From: Ignavibacteria bacterium
GTDB lineage: Bacteria > Bacteroidota > Ignavibacteria > SZUA-365
Length of the DNA: 64,000 bases
Direction of reading: 5' to 3'
Assembly: GCA_016720835.1 (NCBI GenBank)
Contig: JADKJW010000009.1
Span: 62,001 to 126,000, forward strand
Shown piece by piece: positions 15,917-25,665 of the stretch. The first letter of the stretch is position 1. Each line of letters starts with the position of its first letter. Under the pieces are notes generated by a model. That model did no database searches. It saw nothing but the letters and a program-made list of their open reading frames with translations, and had not been told where the DNA came from. Position numbers and translations under genes: made by a program.

Positions 15917-18574
15917 ATGTACGCAAACGCCACAATCCTTCTCGCAGCGGTCGTCTTTGGATCGACCCTGCAAGCCCAAGCCCAGGTCTTCCATTGGGAT
16001 CGTGCGGGCGTGCCGGTTGCCCGCGAGCAGGGGCTGCAGCGGAATCCGCTCTGCGCAACGGACGAGGCGGGAGGAGCGATCGTCGGGTGGGAGGATGTCG
16101 GGCCGGCCGCGTCGCGTATCGTCCTGCAGCGCATCGACGTCGATGGCAGACGGATGTGGGACAGCGCGGGAATCGCCATCGCCTCGGGAACGGCATCGAA
16201 GGCGCTCGGAAGGCTCGTATCCGACGGAAGCGGCGGCGCCTTCGTGTGCTGGTGGGAAAAACGCAATACGCTCGATTACGATGTCTTCGCGCAGCATGTC
16301 TCATCCACGGGAGCGTTGCTCTGGACCTCCACGGGTGTGCCGGTGAGCGCTGCCGGCGGCGACCAGCTGCTCTGCGGCCTCGCGCTCGACGGGCAGGGTG
16401 GAGTAGTGCTGGCCTGGGAGGATCATCGTCTCTCCGGAAACACCGACATTTTCCTGCAGAGGCTCACGGCCGCGGGCGCAGCCCTGTGGGAGCAGGACGG
16501 ACGCAACATCACGGCAACGGCGGGAGATCAACTCTCACCCGTGATCACCGGCGACAACGCGGGCGGCGCCATCGTCGTCTGGTCCGACAAACGCAAGGAC
16601 GAGGACGTGTACGCGCAGCGCATCGACTTCCTCGGCAACGCGGCCTGGGGCGCGGGCGGCATGGCGGTCACGACGCTGCCCAGCAGGCAGACGCGGCCGC
16701 AGCTCGTGCAGTCGCGACAGACGCAGACGCTCGTGTTCTGGGAGGATTTCCGCGACGGCGCATCCTCCGATATCTGGTATCAGAAACTCGCCGCCGATGG
16801 ACGCCCGCAGTTCCCCGTCAACGGCGTGCCGCTCACGAAGGGAAAGAACAACCAGACGAATCTCGACGTCGCGCCCGACGGTCTCGGCGGCGCGATCGCA
16901 TCATGGAGCGATTTCCGCGGCGGCGCCACGCCGGACATCTATGCGCGCCGCGTGGACGCGAACGGCTACGCGACGTGGAAGATCAGCGGCGCGGATTCCG
17001 CCAACGGCATCGCCGTCAGCAATCCGGCCGATATTCAGGAGAGTCCCTGCGTGCTGTCCGACGGTAATGGCGGCGCGCTGCTCGCCTGGCAGGACCGCCG
17101 CAACGGCATGGATCTCGACCTGTACATGCAGGCCTTGTATCCGAACGCGACCATCCGCTATCCCGCCAACGGCGCGCCACTCATGCGCGAGGCGCGCAAT
17201 CAGGTCGGCATGCGCTGCGTGCCGAGCGCTCCCGGCAGCGCGATCTTCGTGTGGAGCGACGGCCGCATCGCGGACGGTTCCGCCGATATCTACGCGCAAC
17301 GCGTCGGACTGACCGCATTGCAACCGGACAGCGTCATCTTCGATTCCACCACCTACGGCAATGAACGTCTTCGCAGCGTCGTCCTTCGCAATCTTGGGGC
17401 GGACACGCTTGTCGTCACGACGCTCAACCTGACAGGAGGGCAGAGCAGCGACTACGTCGTCGCCGACATGCCCGCCCTGCCCTTCCTCATCCTACCGCGC
17501 GACTCGGCGAGCATCGGCGTGAAGTTCATTCCGCGCGACAAGGGTTACCGCTTCACCTCCATGCGCGTCATGTACAACGTGGCGGGATCGCAGCAGTACA
17601 TCCAGCTCGCGGGCTATGGCCTGCTGCCGAACCTCGCAACCTTCCCCGGCCGTGCCGATTACGGACTCCGCAAGGTGGGCGCTCCCGCGGATTCGACGTT
17701 CCGAGGCATCCTCAAGAACAACGGCTTCGGCCCGCTCGTCATCCACACCGTGCGTTTCGACGGCGCGAATGCGGACGCGTTTTCATTCACCGATCTCCCG
17801 CCGCTCCCGCTGACAATACGCGCGAACGATTCCATCCCGCTGACCGTGCGCTACACGCCGCGCAGCAGCGTCAACGAGTTCGCCTACCTCACGGTGATGG
17901 GCAACGGCGGCACGCCGGTGCGAGCCGTGTACGTGAACGGGACCGGCGTGTACCCGGCGTCCACCTTCGCGCCCGCGACGCTGCGCTTCGACAGCAGCAG
18001 CGGCAATACCGTCACGCGCAGCGTGACCGTGAAGCTCACCGGGACCGTCCCGATGCAGATCCTCGCGGCGGGCATCGAGGGGACGAACCGCGCGGATTTC
18101 AGCGTGACGCTCGCCACGCCGCGCACCCTCGCGAAGGGCGACTCCGTCATCATCCCCGTGCGCTTTGCCGCGCTATACAACGGTCCGCGCAACGCGTACC
18201 TGCGGCTCGTGACGGACATGTTCGCGCCGCTCATCCTCGTGCCGCTCAACGGCATCGGCGTGCGCATCGCCACCGCCGCGGACGACGCGCCCGCGCCGCG
18301 CTCGCTACGTATCGGACAACCCTATCCGAATCCCGTCTCCCTCTCCGCGCACGGCAGCGTCACATTGCCGATCGAAGGGATGAGCGACGCCGGCGCATTC
18401 GCCGGGATACCTGTCACCTTCTTCAACGCCCTCGGCGAGAGGGTGGCAACGGCGCGCGCGAACGCCACCACCACGAATTCCATCCTCTCCTTCTCGATCC
18501 GCGATCTCGTCCCCGGGGTATATCACATTTCGATTGGCGGAGTGGCTTCAGCACGAGTGGTTATTGTGCGATAG
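15917..18574 (+). CDS. T9SS type A sorting domain protein with propeller-like and Ig-like repeats
   Basis: 885 aa. A signal peptide (ILLAAVVFGSTLQAQA) leads into seven or eight repeats of about 55 residues with the form GGAIVVWSDKRKDEDVYAQR, predicted to fold as a beta-propeller (residues 25-430). Next come three choice-of-anchor / ASPM-like Ig domains of about 100 aa (SIGVKFIPRDKGYRF, PLTVRYTPRSSVNEF, IPVRFAALYNGPRN). The C-terminal 90 residues (from IGQPYPNPVS to VVIVR) are a classical T9SS sorting domain. The protein is therefore exported and probably bound to the cell surface. Start at 15917 rests on the signal peptide; no good ribosome site precedes it. No catalytic residues were seen. 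Confidence 0.87.
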   Translation: MYANATILLAAVVFGSTLQAQAQVFHWDRAGVPVAREQGLQRNPLCATDEAGGAIVGWEDVGPAASRIVLQRIDVDGRRMWDSAGIAIASGTASKALGRLVSDGSGGAFVCWWEKRNTLDYDVFAQHVSSTGALLWTSTGVPVSAAGGDQLLCGLALDGQGGVVLAWEDHRLSGNTDIFLQRLTAAGAALWEQDGRNITATAGDQLSPVITGDNAGGAIVVWSDKRKDEDVYAQRIDFLGNAAWGAGGMAVTTLPSRQTRPQLVQSRQTQTLVFWEDFRDGASSDIWYQKLAADGRPQFPVNGVPLTKGKNNQTNLDVAPDGLGGAIASWSDFRGGATPDIYARRVDANGYATWKISGADSANGIAVSNPADIQESPCVLSDGNGGALLAWQDRRNGMDLDLYMQALYPNATIRYPANGAPLMREARNQVGMRCVPSAPGSAIFVWSDGRIADGSADIYAQRVGLTALQPDSVIFDSTTYGNERLRSVVLRNLGADTLVVTTLNLTGGQSSDYVVADMPALPFLILPRDSASIGVKFIPRDKGYRFTSMRVMYNVAGSQQYIQLAGYGLLPNLATFPGRADYGLRKVGAPADSTFRGILKNNGFGPLVIHTVRFDGANADAFSFTDLPPLPLTIRANDSIPLTVRYTPRSSVNEFAYLTVMGNGGTPVRAVYVNGTGVYPASTFAPATLRFDSSSGNTVTRSVTVKLTGTVPMQILAAGIEGTNRADFSVTLATPRTLAKGDSVIIPVRFAALYNGPRNAYLRLVTDMFAPLILVPLNGIGVRIATAADDAPAPRSLRIGQPYPNPVSLSAHGSVTLPIEGMSDAGAFAGIPVTFFNALGERVATARANATTTNSILSFSIRDLVPGVYHISIGGVASARVVIVR

Positions 18575-18933
18575 TCGGGACCGCCACCTGGAGTAACGGA
18601 GTTGCGGAGACCAGGAGTGAGGCAAGCACGACCCCGCTGCCTGACATCATGGGTCACTCGTATCGGTTGTTGCCATGAACTCATCCCCCTTCGGCTCAGG
18701 GCAGGCCTTCCCTTGGAAAGGGAAGGGGGAGCAAGAGAAAAAGCGCCTTCAGAGATTTTGTCATACTCGCGTTGTTGGCGTCGTCAAGAAATGCTCCTCA
18801 AGCTGGAAAGCCCCTCTCTTTCCAAGAGAGGGGTTTGGGGTGAGTTCGTGGACAACAGCGCTCACGAACTTCAAGATCATCGCTGTCAGTGGCAGCGCGT
18901 CGGCCTTTCACAACAGACCCTTTCTCCGCCGCT
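18575..18933. other. Non-coding gap between convergent genes
   Basis: About 360 nt with no supportable gene. Short open frames are of low quality. It is dominated by the paired palindromic element at 18677-18847. Confidence 0.6.
18677..18847. repeat. Paired palindromic (REP/MITE-like) element
   Basis: The outer ends GAACTCATCCCC (18677-18688) and GGGGTGAGTTC (18837-18847) are inverted to each other, with one extra base. Inside each end is a perfect hairpin: CCTTCCCTT/AAGGGAAGG at 18706-18726 and CCCCTCTCTT/AAGAGAGGGG at 18811-18833, each with a 3-nt loop. No coding sequence lies inside. This is the structure of two REP units in head-to-head order. Confidence 0.7.
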
Positions 18934-20636
18934 TCACTTCACCGCATACCCCAGTCGCAGGCCGAAACGCGCCTCGTTGAATGCACCGAGATGCAGCGGC
19001 GGCGCAGGAGATAATAGATGATTGAGAAGGACGAAAACTCCACCTGCGGTTCGATGACGAAATCCGAATGGCGAAAGCACGAATCCAATAGCCGCGAAGA
19101 AGACAGGTGAATCCGGCGAAATTCCCATCTGTCTGTTGATTGCCGAACACATACACGATTCCCCACTTCTCTGCTAGCACCGGCGCCACATTGCACATAC
19201 AACCCGGACGGAGAAGTAAACGGGTGCCATCGGAACTGAGCCGCGTAGCGCCAGATTGCCGTACGCTCCTCAATGCCATCCGCATCCTGATCCCGCCACT
19301 CCGCTTCCAATTGCTCGTGATCCATTGATGCAACGAGGGCACTCCGCGAATCAATGTACATGGCAATATCCATCTGCCAGGAAGGGCCGTCCGCCAACAG
19401 GAATTCCGTGTCATCGTATTCGCCGACATGCAGGGTCCACGAGCTTCCCGCGCTGATGACAATGCGATCGAGGCGATGAGCGGGCGGAATCGACTGGACG
19501 TCGCCTTGCAAGATTCCTGTGGGAGCGCGAAGCGTGAACTCGAACAGTTCCCTCGGCACCCGCGATGGCAGATGCCATGACTCAAGCGGCAAATGCTGCC
19601 ACTCCGCGCCCACGCCCGCTTCTGCCACGAGGCCCTTGTATGCCAGGCCCGCCTGCGCGCTGAGCGTGAAGACGTTGTAAGGTCCGGCCTTCGGTCCGGT
19701 GCTGTAATTGCCGAACGCGATGCGTTGGAAGAACGAAATGTCGTTGCAAAGATCGAGCGGCTTCCATTCGAAACCGATGCCCGTATGCAGCGTGGCATCT
19801 CGCGGGAAATCGTTCCAGTCCCTGAACAGCGCTGTGAAGGATGAAAGCGCTTTTGTGCCTTCGGAATACTCCAGCGGTTTCGAGACATCCATCATGAACG
19901 GCACCGTCAGAGCATCCTCATTCAGCAATTGCAGACCCAGTCCGATGCGGAATTCCGCGGGCGGTGCATCGCGTGCGTCACCGAGCATCGGGTAGGATGG
20001 TACAAGTGCATCGCCGAAATCCATCAGGGATATGCCGAGATGCAGTTTCCGGTCGAACACGGTCGGAGTCCAGGTCACTCCGCCGCTGACGAGGAGGAAG
20101 TTCACATTCTGAACGTCGCCGGTCCAGGAGTTGTAACGCAACGCCGCACCCGCGTGCACATCCGCCGCGACGGATCGCGCGTAGCCGATGGCGAGACTGT
20201 GCAGCGTCGGCTCCACCGTGCCGAGTAGTCGGTTCGCGTCGTCCCGTCGCTGAAAGGACGGATACGCCATGCGTAAATATTCCACACCTGCGTATCCGAG
20301 ATCCGCCGGCAGGGGCGAGGTCACGGTGAGGGCGTGTATCGGGATCGGATCGCAGCACCAGGAGTACACCGGGAAACGGAACAGCGAAGCGGAGATATCC
20401 GTTGCGCGCGCGAGCAGGGCGGGATTGTACGCGAAGGACTCCCCCGCGCCGCCCATCGCCGAGCCCTGCTGCCCCATGCCCAGGCCCCGGACGCTGCGCG
20501 GCCAGCGGAGCGGCAGCAGGAACGGGGATTGCTGCGCGCAAACTTCCACAGCGGGAGGCAATACTGTCAAGAGCAACAGAATCAGCCTCGTTGCGCGGAA
20601 CCGCCTCCCCAATCGTCGAACAGGCGCACCCGTCAT
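18934..20636 (-). CDS. PorV/PorQ-like outer-membrane protein with disrupted C-terminus
   Basis: About 566 aa when read through two frameshifts. Signal peptide (LILLLLTVLPPAVEVCA), then RGLGMGQQGSAMGGAGESFA and YNPALLA, the hallmark opening of PorV/PorQ-type beta-barrels, which in T9SS organisms act at the outer membrane in cargo transfer. Alternating strand patterns follow. The long frame runs to 18939 but loses barrel-like sequence after GLYVQCGAGA. Deleting one base near 19181-19183 and another near 19113-19117 restores a continuous end (KWGIVYVFGNQQ, then SPVFFAAIGFVLSP, then ARFGLRLGYAVK and a stop at 18934-18936). The start overlaps the stop of the upstream gene by 4 nt. Confidence 0.78.
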
Positions 20637-21334
20637 TTCACGACCGGCACCATTTTCGAAACGATGCCGATGGGTGTTTCAACGACCACATGATACAAGC
20701 CGGATGCGGGAAACGCCGCGTCCGTCAATGCGAGCCACTTCCTGCCGCCGTCGTAACGGCCGTCGAAGGCGGTTTGTACCCGCTGTCCGCATTCGTCATA
20801 CACCGTTACGGTGACGCGACCGATCCAGCGCTCGTCGAAATCCATGTACGCGGCTCCGCGCACCGGAACGGGGTAGATCGTGAAGCCGAATCGATCCACC
20901 GGGTCGATGTATCGCGTCGTGATGCAGTCGGTCTGGCTGTTCGTGATGCCCGTCATCGGTCTTGTATGCGTGGCGAGATCGAAGGTGACCGAACCGATGT
21001 ACACGACCGTATCGGACCCGTAGCCGAACTTCGCGAGGTACTCGCGATACACTTCGGCGGTGTACGTTCCCGGCGCATAGCCGACGAGCATCGTTGTCAG
21101 TTCGAAACGGCACATGCAGCGCATTTTTTCCTTCACCGTGTCGCGCTGCGTGATGCGGAAAGTGTTGCCGTTCGACGTGACCTCGAACGCGAAACGCGCC
21201 GCGCAGTTCTCGTACCCGGCGACGTCCGTGACGATGGCCGTGTCGCCGCTCGTCCAGACCGAGAGCTTGTCATTCTGCTGCGCATGCAGGGCCGCGCAGG
21301 AGAGGATTCCGAATATGAATAGCACTGTGCGCAT
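20633..21334 (-). CDS. Secreted protein with T9SS-like C-terminal domain, tandem copy A
   Basis: 233 aa. Signal peptide (TVLFIFGILSCAALHAQ), a central domain with three conserved Cys (one in NCAARFAFEV, two in CMCRF), then a C-terminal domain (FGFTIYPVPVRGAAYMDF to IVSKMVPVVK) of the T9SS sorting type. The ATG at 21334 has AGGAG at good spacing, better than the in-frame start 33 nt upstream. The stop overlaps the PorV-like gene start (ATGA at 20633-20636). The N-terminal domain matches no family I recognise but is shared with the next gene. Confidence 0.75.
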   Translation of the reverse strand: MRTVLFIFGILSCAALHAQQNDKLSVWTSGDTAIVTDVAGYENCAARFAFEVTSNGNTFRITQRDTVKEKMRCMCRFELTTMLVGYAPGTYTAEVYREYLAKFGYGSDTVVYIGSVTFDLATHTRPMTGITNSQTDCITTRYIDPVDRFGFTIYPVPVRGAAYMDFDERWIGRVTVTVYDECGQRVQTAFDGRYDGGRKWLALTDAAFPASGLYHVVVETPIGIVSKMVPVVK

Positions 21335-21428
21335 TGTTAATCTCCTACCAGGATGTCGGAAATTCAAGGGTGAAGGGAGAAGGAGAAGGAGAAGGGAGAA
21401 ACGAAATTCGCATCTCGCATCTCGCTTC

Positions 21429-22145
21429 TCATTTCAATACGGGCAACAAACGTGACAGGACGCGTCCTGGTGTTTCGACAAGCACGTGATACATGCCCGA
21501 GGCCGGGAGGGAGGCGGTGGAGAATTCGAGGTACTTCGGCAGCTCTCCGTAGTACATGCCGTCGAATGCGGTGAGCATCCGTCGCCCGCGCTCGTCGCAG
21601 ATGGATACGGTGACATGCCCCACCCAGCTGGTGTCGAAGGTCATGACCGCTGAATTGCGAACGGGAACGGGAAAGAGCTTGAAACCGACGTCCCGTGGAA
21701 ACTCGAGTTCGGGTATCCACGAAAGCGCGTCGCACGGGCTTTGCCAGCCCGTCACCGACGGTGGTCCGGAAGGCGGCGCGTTGATGCCGAAGGAGACGCT
21801 TCCGATGAACACCGTGGTATCGGCAGGGTAACCGAATTGCACAAGGAATTCGCGGTACACATTCACGATGTAATGCCCGGGAACAAGGGCGCCAATCGTG
21901 GTCCTGAGACCGAACTCGCACAGGCAGTTTGCCTTCTGCGCCACGGTATCGCGCTGGGTGATGGTGAAGGTCCCTCCGTCCAGTTTCACGTCGAAGGCGA
22001 AGCGCGCCGCGCAGTTCACCTCCCGCGCGCGGTCCCAGACGACCGCAGTATCGCCATGCGTGTCCACCCAGATGAAATCGCGGCTCTGCGCATGGACGTC
22101 CGCGCACAGGAAAATCGCGAAAAGGAACAAGCACCATCGCTGCAT
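21429..22145 (-). CDS. Secreted protein with T9SS-like C-terminal domain, tandem copy B
   Basis: 238 aa, paralogue of the gene downstream. Both share NCAARFAF, TITQRDTV or RITQRDTV, a CxCxF pair, VYREFL or VYREYL, and a C-terminal domain (here FKLFPVPVRNSAVMTFD to VLSRLLPVLK). Signal peptide LFLFAIFLCADVHAQ. I chose ATG 22145 because GGAG lies 8 nt before it; ATG 22151 would leave only 2 nt. The three-gene order B-A-PorV-like suggests that the pair are partners or cargo of the barrel. Function unknown. Confidence 0.75.
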   Translation of the reverse strand: MQRWCLFLFAIFLCADVHAQSRDFIWVDTHGDTAVVWDRAREVNCAARFAFDVKLDGGTFTITQRDTVAQKANCLCEFGLRTTIGALVPGHYIVNVYREFLVQFGYPADTTVFIGSVSFGINAPPSGPPSVTGWQSPCDALSWIPELEFPRDVGFKLFPVPVRNSAVMTFDTSWVGHVTVSICDERGRRMLTAFDGMYYGELPKYLEFSTASLPASGMYHVLVETPGRVLSRLLPVLK

Positions 22146-22488
22146 CGCCATGTCTCCGGAAGAGGGTCGTCGCGAACCGTCATCGTAGGGTATAAGTTCA
22201 TCCTAAAATGGACAAATCTGGAGACGGATTCAAGGCAAATCCGGGAGAACGCTCCAGGACGCCGCATGCCGAACAGCCTGCGTTGCCAGAGCGGGAGGGC
22301 GGGGGGGGGGGGGCGAAGTATCAACAGGGGGCGACGAAGTCATTGCGACGAAAGGAGCCGTCAAGGGACGCTCGGAACGCCTGAACGCGCAGATCCTTCC
22401 CTTCGCTTCGCTCAGGGCAGGCTACTTCGCTCAGGATGACCGATACCTTTCACACTCGTCCGACCCCGTCATACACCAACACGTTTTC
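22146..22488. other. Non-coding gap between copy B and corA, with repeats
   Basis: About 340 nt without a gene. It contains a run of 12 G at 22302-22313 and, at 22394-22441, the phrase cttcgcttcgctcagggcag followed by a second CTTCGCTCAGG copy. The same core in shorter form (ctcagggcagg) appears at 18695-18705, so it is a dispersed repeat family. Confidence 0.6.
22302..22313. repeat. Homopolymer run of 12 G
   Basis: Twelve consecutive G form the longest homopolymer noted in the window. It lies in a gap about 160 bp upstream of copy B. Such runs vary in length by slippage, which in a promoter could give phase variation, but no promoter is identified here. Confidence 0.85.
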
Positions 22489-23437
22489 TTAGAACAAATT
22501 CTTCCTGTACAGGAAGAACACCGACGCGACCACGAGCAGCATGGTGAGCCCGATGATGAAGGCGAAGGCGAAGGGATTGTCCTGCAACGGCAGACCCACG
22601 TTCATGCCGAAGAAGCTCGACACCATGGTGGGAATGGCGAGCACGATGGTGATGGACGTGAGCAGCTTCATCACCATGTTGAGGTTGTTGGAAATGACGG
22701 AGGCGAAGGCGTCCATCAGGCCGCTGAGGATGCTGCTGTAGATCTGCGACATCTCGATGGCCTGATCGAACTCCACGTTCACGTCCTCGAGCAGTTCCTC
22801 GTCCTCCTCGGTCCAGCGGAAATGCCGCGAGCGCGTGAGCTTGCGGATGGCGTTCTGGTTCGAGGCGCAGCGAGGTCGTGAAGTACACGAGCGTCTTCTC
22901 GAGACTCAGCAGCTCGAACAGCTCCTGGTTCTTCATCGAGCGGTGCAGTTTCAGCTCGCTCTCGTCCGTCTTGCGGTTGATGTGCCGCAGGTAGCGGAGG
23001 TAGTAGGTGGCCGTGCGCCCGAGGAGCTGCAGGAGGAAGCGCGTGCGATTGGTGGTCGAAAAGTTCTTGATGCGGTTCATCTTGAACTCTTCGAGAATGG
23101 GCGTCCGCTTCAAACAGACGGTGATGAAATGGTCGGGCAGGAAGATGACGCCGAGCGGCAGCGTCTCGATGGTGAAGTCGCGGGTCTCGCCGTCGTCGTT
23201 GAACTCCACGATGGGGATGTCCATGATGAGCAGCATGCGGCCCTCGTCGAACTCGACGCGCGAGCGCTCCTCCGAATCCAGCGGATCCTTCAGGTAGTCG
23301 AGTTCCACTTCCAGCAGGCGCGCGATTTCCTGGATCTCGGCGTCGGTCGGAGAAAGCAGATTGATCCAGCAGCCCGGCCGGATTTTCTCGATGGGCGAGA
23401 ACGCTTCGCCCTCGGAGCTGTAGTAGTATTCGATCAT
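22489..23437 (-). pseudogene. corA: CorA-family divalent cation transporter, frameshifted
   Basis: Reading through one frameshift gives about 315 aa, the normal size for CorA, the pentameric inner-membrane Mg2+/Co2+ channel. The N-terminal cytosolic domain runs from MIEYYYSSEGEAFSPIEK to FTTSLR. After the break the sequence continues SNQNAIRKLTRSRHF and RWTEEDEELLEDVNVEFDQ, then two C-terminal helices with the hallmark FFGMNVG loop and a basic end (YRKNLF). The extra base is in the GG at about 22864-22865. The transporter domain starts at ATG 23437; sequence upstream in the same frame is antisense to trmO. Sequencing error is likelier than decay, as both halves are fully conserved. Confidence 0.87.
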
Positions 23438-23665
23438 CGTGCGGGGGGAAATACAGGCCGCGGGACGGGCGGCGGCCCTGGGTGGCTCGGCACATTCGTT
23501 TTGCAATATCCGTTTTTGCCCCCACATCTCATAGGTTTCGCCAGGCGGATCGCGGGGGAAATTTCGCTGCACCCCTTTGTCCGTCACCTTCCCGCGTCCT
23601 ACCTTGCCTGACGATCGTGCCGCGGCGGCGCGCACGCCCTCTCTCCTTTCCCCGGGACTTCCCGC

Positions 23666-24502
23666 ATGCCTGATCAAGACGGACGCTTCACTTTCGAACC
23701 CATCGGCGTGTTCCATGGCGCGCGGAAGCACCGCTATGAAACCCCGAGGCAGGGCGTGCTCGCCCCCGACGCAACGGGCGTGATCGCGCTGCTGCCGCAG
23801 CGGAACTTCGAGCAGGCGCTGCGCGACCTCGAACACTTCGAGCGCATCTGGGTGCTCTCGGTCTTCCATCTCAATCCGCACTGGAAACCCCTCGTGTCGG
23901 TGCCGCGGCACCGCGAGGACAAGGTGGGCGTCTTCGCCACGCGCGCGCCCTACCGCCCCAATCCCATCGGACTCTCCTGCGTGCGCCTCGACGGTATCGA
24001 CGGACTCGAGCTGCGCGTCAGCGAGGCGGACCTGCTCGACGGCTCGCCGGTGCTCGACATCAAACCCTACCTGCCCTATGCCGACTCCTTCCCCGACGCG
24101 CATACCAGCTGGGTGCTGGACGCGCTGAGCGACCTGTATACGATCGAAGAAGCGCACTCGGCCGTCGCGCAGCTCGACTGGGTGCGCGACGCCTCGGACA
24201 TCAACCTCCGCGGTTTCATCGACGTGCAGCTGCAGCACGAGCCCGCGAGCCGCAGGCGCAAGCGCATCGCCCTGCTCTCGCCGCAGTCCGGCACGTCACC
24301 CGCGCTCTACGCCCTCTCCTACCGCACCTGGCGCATCGTGTACACGATCGATGAAGACGCGCGGCGCGTCACCGTGCACGGCCTCGCAAGCGGGTACACC
24401 GCAGCCGAGCTCGAAGCCGGAGCAGAGGACCGATACGGAGACAAGGATGTGCACCGGGCGTTTCTGTCGCGCTTCTCGGCCGCGTCCTTTCAACAGCCCT
24501 GA
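23666..24502 (+). CDS. trmO: tRNA (N6-threonylcarbamoyladenosine(37)-N6)-methyltransferase
   Basis: 278 aa of the TrmO/TsaA (YaeB, UPF0066) family, which uses S-adenosylmethionine to methylate t6A37 in tRNA. The N-terminal beta-barrel domain has FEPIGVFHGARKHRYETPRQ, LEHFERIWVLSVFHLN, the conserved VGVFATRAPYRPNPIGLS and PVLDIKPYLPYADSFPDA, in family order. The C-terminal 120 residues correspond to the small extra domain of longer TrmO proteins. It is divergent from corA (about 230 nt apart) and converges on the next lipoprotein gene. Confidence 0.92.
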   Translation: MPDQDGRFTFEPIGVFHGARKHRYETPRQGVLAPDATGVIALLPQRNFEQALRDLEHFERIWVLSVFHLNPHWKPLVSVPRHREDKVGVFATRAPYRPNPIGLSCVRLDGIDGLELRVSEADLLDGSPVLDIKPYLPYADSFPDAHTSWVLDALSDLYTIEEAHSAVAQLDWVRDASDINLRGFIDVQLQHEPASRRRKRIALLSPQSGTSPALYALSYRTWRIVYTIDEDARRVTVHGLASGYTAAELEAGAEDRYGDKDVHRAFLSRFSAASFQQP

Positions 24503-24511
24503 TACAGCACA

Positions 24512-24537
24512 GCCGGGCGCGCTTGCACGCACCCGGC
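24512..24537. terminator. Hairpin between convergent trmO and lipoprotein genes
   Basis: GCCGGG and CCCGGC form the base of a stem with further imperfect pairing inside, in the 58-nt convergent gap 10 nt after the trmO stop. The T-tract is poor, so it is a likely but weak bidirectional terminator. Confidence 0.45.
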
Positions 24538-24560
24538 CGTATTTCGGACTTTAGAGTCTG

Positions 24561-25574
24561 CTATTTGATCTTGAGCGATCCCACGGTGCGTTCGAACGCC
24601 GGGAGGAACTCGGCTTTCTTCGGCGCGAAATAGTTCACCAGGATGCGCACGAGCTTGTCGCCCTTGACGACGAAGTAGGCGCGGCTGCTGATGTCCTTGG
24701 CCGGCGAGTAATTGAGGTACAGCGCCTTGAGGCCGTCGATCGTGGTCTGGCCCTTGGACGAGGCCTTGAAGAATTTCTCGTTCTGCTCCAGCACCTTCTC
24801 GACGGTCAGACCCTTGGAGGCCATGAGGTCGAAACGGATCGTGCAGTCCTGGCGCAGGCCCTTGACTTCGATGGACATGGAAGCCTCGCCCTTCTTCTTC
24901 GCGATGCCGACATCGAAATTGCCCGGGTACTGGAATTTGAACGCCACGTTGTCGAACTGCTCGAAATCGGGCGACGGCGCACTCGGATCGGCGGTCTCCG
25001 CGGCGCTCTTCGCCTTCGGCAGGCGCACGGACGCCAGCAGCGTGTCGAACACCACTTTGTTCGCCTCGTACAGGTCCGCGAAGCCGGAATACTGGATGTA
25101 GTACATGATGGAGTCGGCGATGGCGATGACGCGCGAGGATGTGATCTTGTTTTCCTTCGTGTACGCGCCCGCGAAGGTGATCATCCGGCCGTCGAGATGC
25201 TCGAGCTTTTTCGCTTCCTCATCCTTGACGAGGAAACCGGACGCGGTCTTCTCGTTCTTGAATTCCTTGAGGAAGCCTTCGATCGTCTTCACGGTGTCCA
25301 TCTTGACGCGGGCGATGATGAGTTCCACGCCGTCGGGTTTTTTTTCGTCGTAGGGATCGAAGAACTTGTCGGCCGCCGCCTTGGTGGAGTACACCTTGAT
25401 GACGCCGCCGTCCGCGCCGACCGTCCAGCCCTTCGGGTAATTGAAGCCCAGCTTGTAATACGGATCCTGGTAGTGATCCCATTCCGCGATCTTGACGGGT
25501 TCGGTCTTCTTGCTGCACCCCTGCACGAGGATGGCCGCGAACAGGAGGATAAAAACCGTGGAGAAGTGTTTCAT
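24561..25574 (-). CDS. Putative lipoprotein with two related domains
   Basis: 337 aa. MKHFSTVFILLFAAILVQGC is a lipoprotein signal with lipobox VQGC. The mature protein has two similar halves: one with YYKLGFNYPKGWTVG (residues about 45-190) and one with VAFKFQYPGNFDVGIAKKKG (about 215-335). Both resemble PsbP/MOG1-like domains found in bacterial lipoproteins that bind unknown ligands. I chose ATG 25574; an upstream in-frame start lacks a signal. The gene follows the TPR gene on the same strand after 129 nt, with a hairpin between them, so its own promoter is likely; TACTTTTG at 25623-25630 (minus strand) fits TAnnTTTG. Confidence 0.75.
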   Translation of the reverse strand: MKHFSTVFILLFAAILVQGCSKKTEPVKIAEWDHYQDPYYKLGFNYPKGWTVGADGGVIKVYSTKAAADKFFDPYDEKKPDGVELIIARVKMDTVKTIEGFLKEFKNEKTASGFLVKDEEAKKLEHLDGRMITFAGAYTKENKITSSRVIAIADSIMYYIQYSGFADLYEANKVVFDTLLASVRLPKAKSAAETADPSAPSPDFEQFDNVAFKFQYPGNFDVGIAKKKGEASMSIEVKGLRQDCTIRFDLMASKGLTVEKVLEQNEKFFKASSKGQTTIDGLKALYLNYSPAKDISSRAYFVVKGDKLVRILVNYFAPKKAEFLPAFERTVGSLKIK

Positions 25575-25665
25575 GGGCGGGGTCCGGTAATGGTGAGTGA
25601 ACGAACTGTCGGTGGAGAGATGCAAAAGTAAAAAATATCGGTCAAACATCTGTGCGCCTGACGCC

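Noticed and set aside
18602..19021. Plus-strand frame over the palindromic element
   Set aside because: It consists of the hairpin repeats and antisense of the PorV-like gene end.
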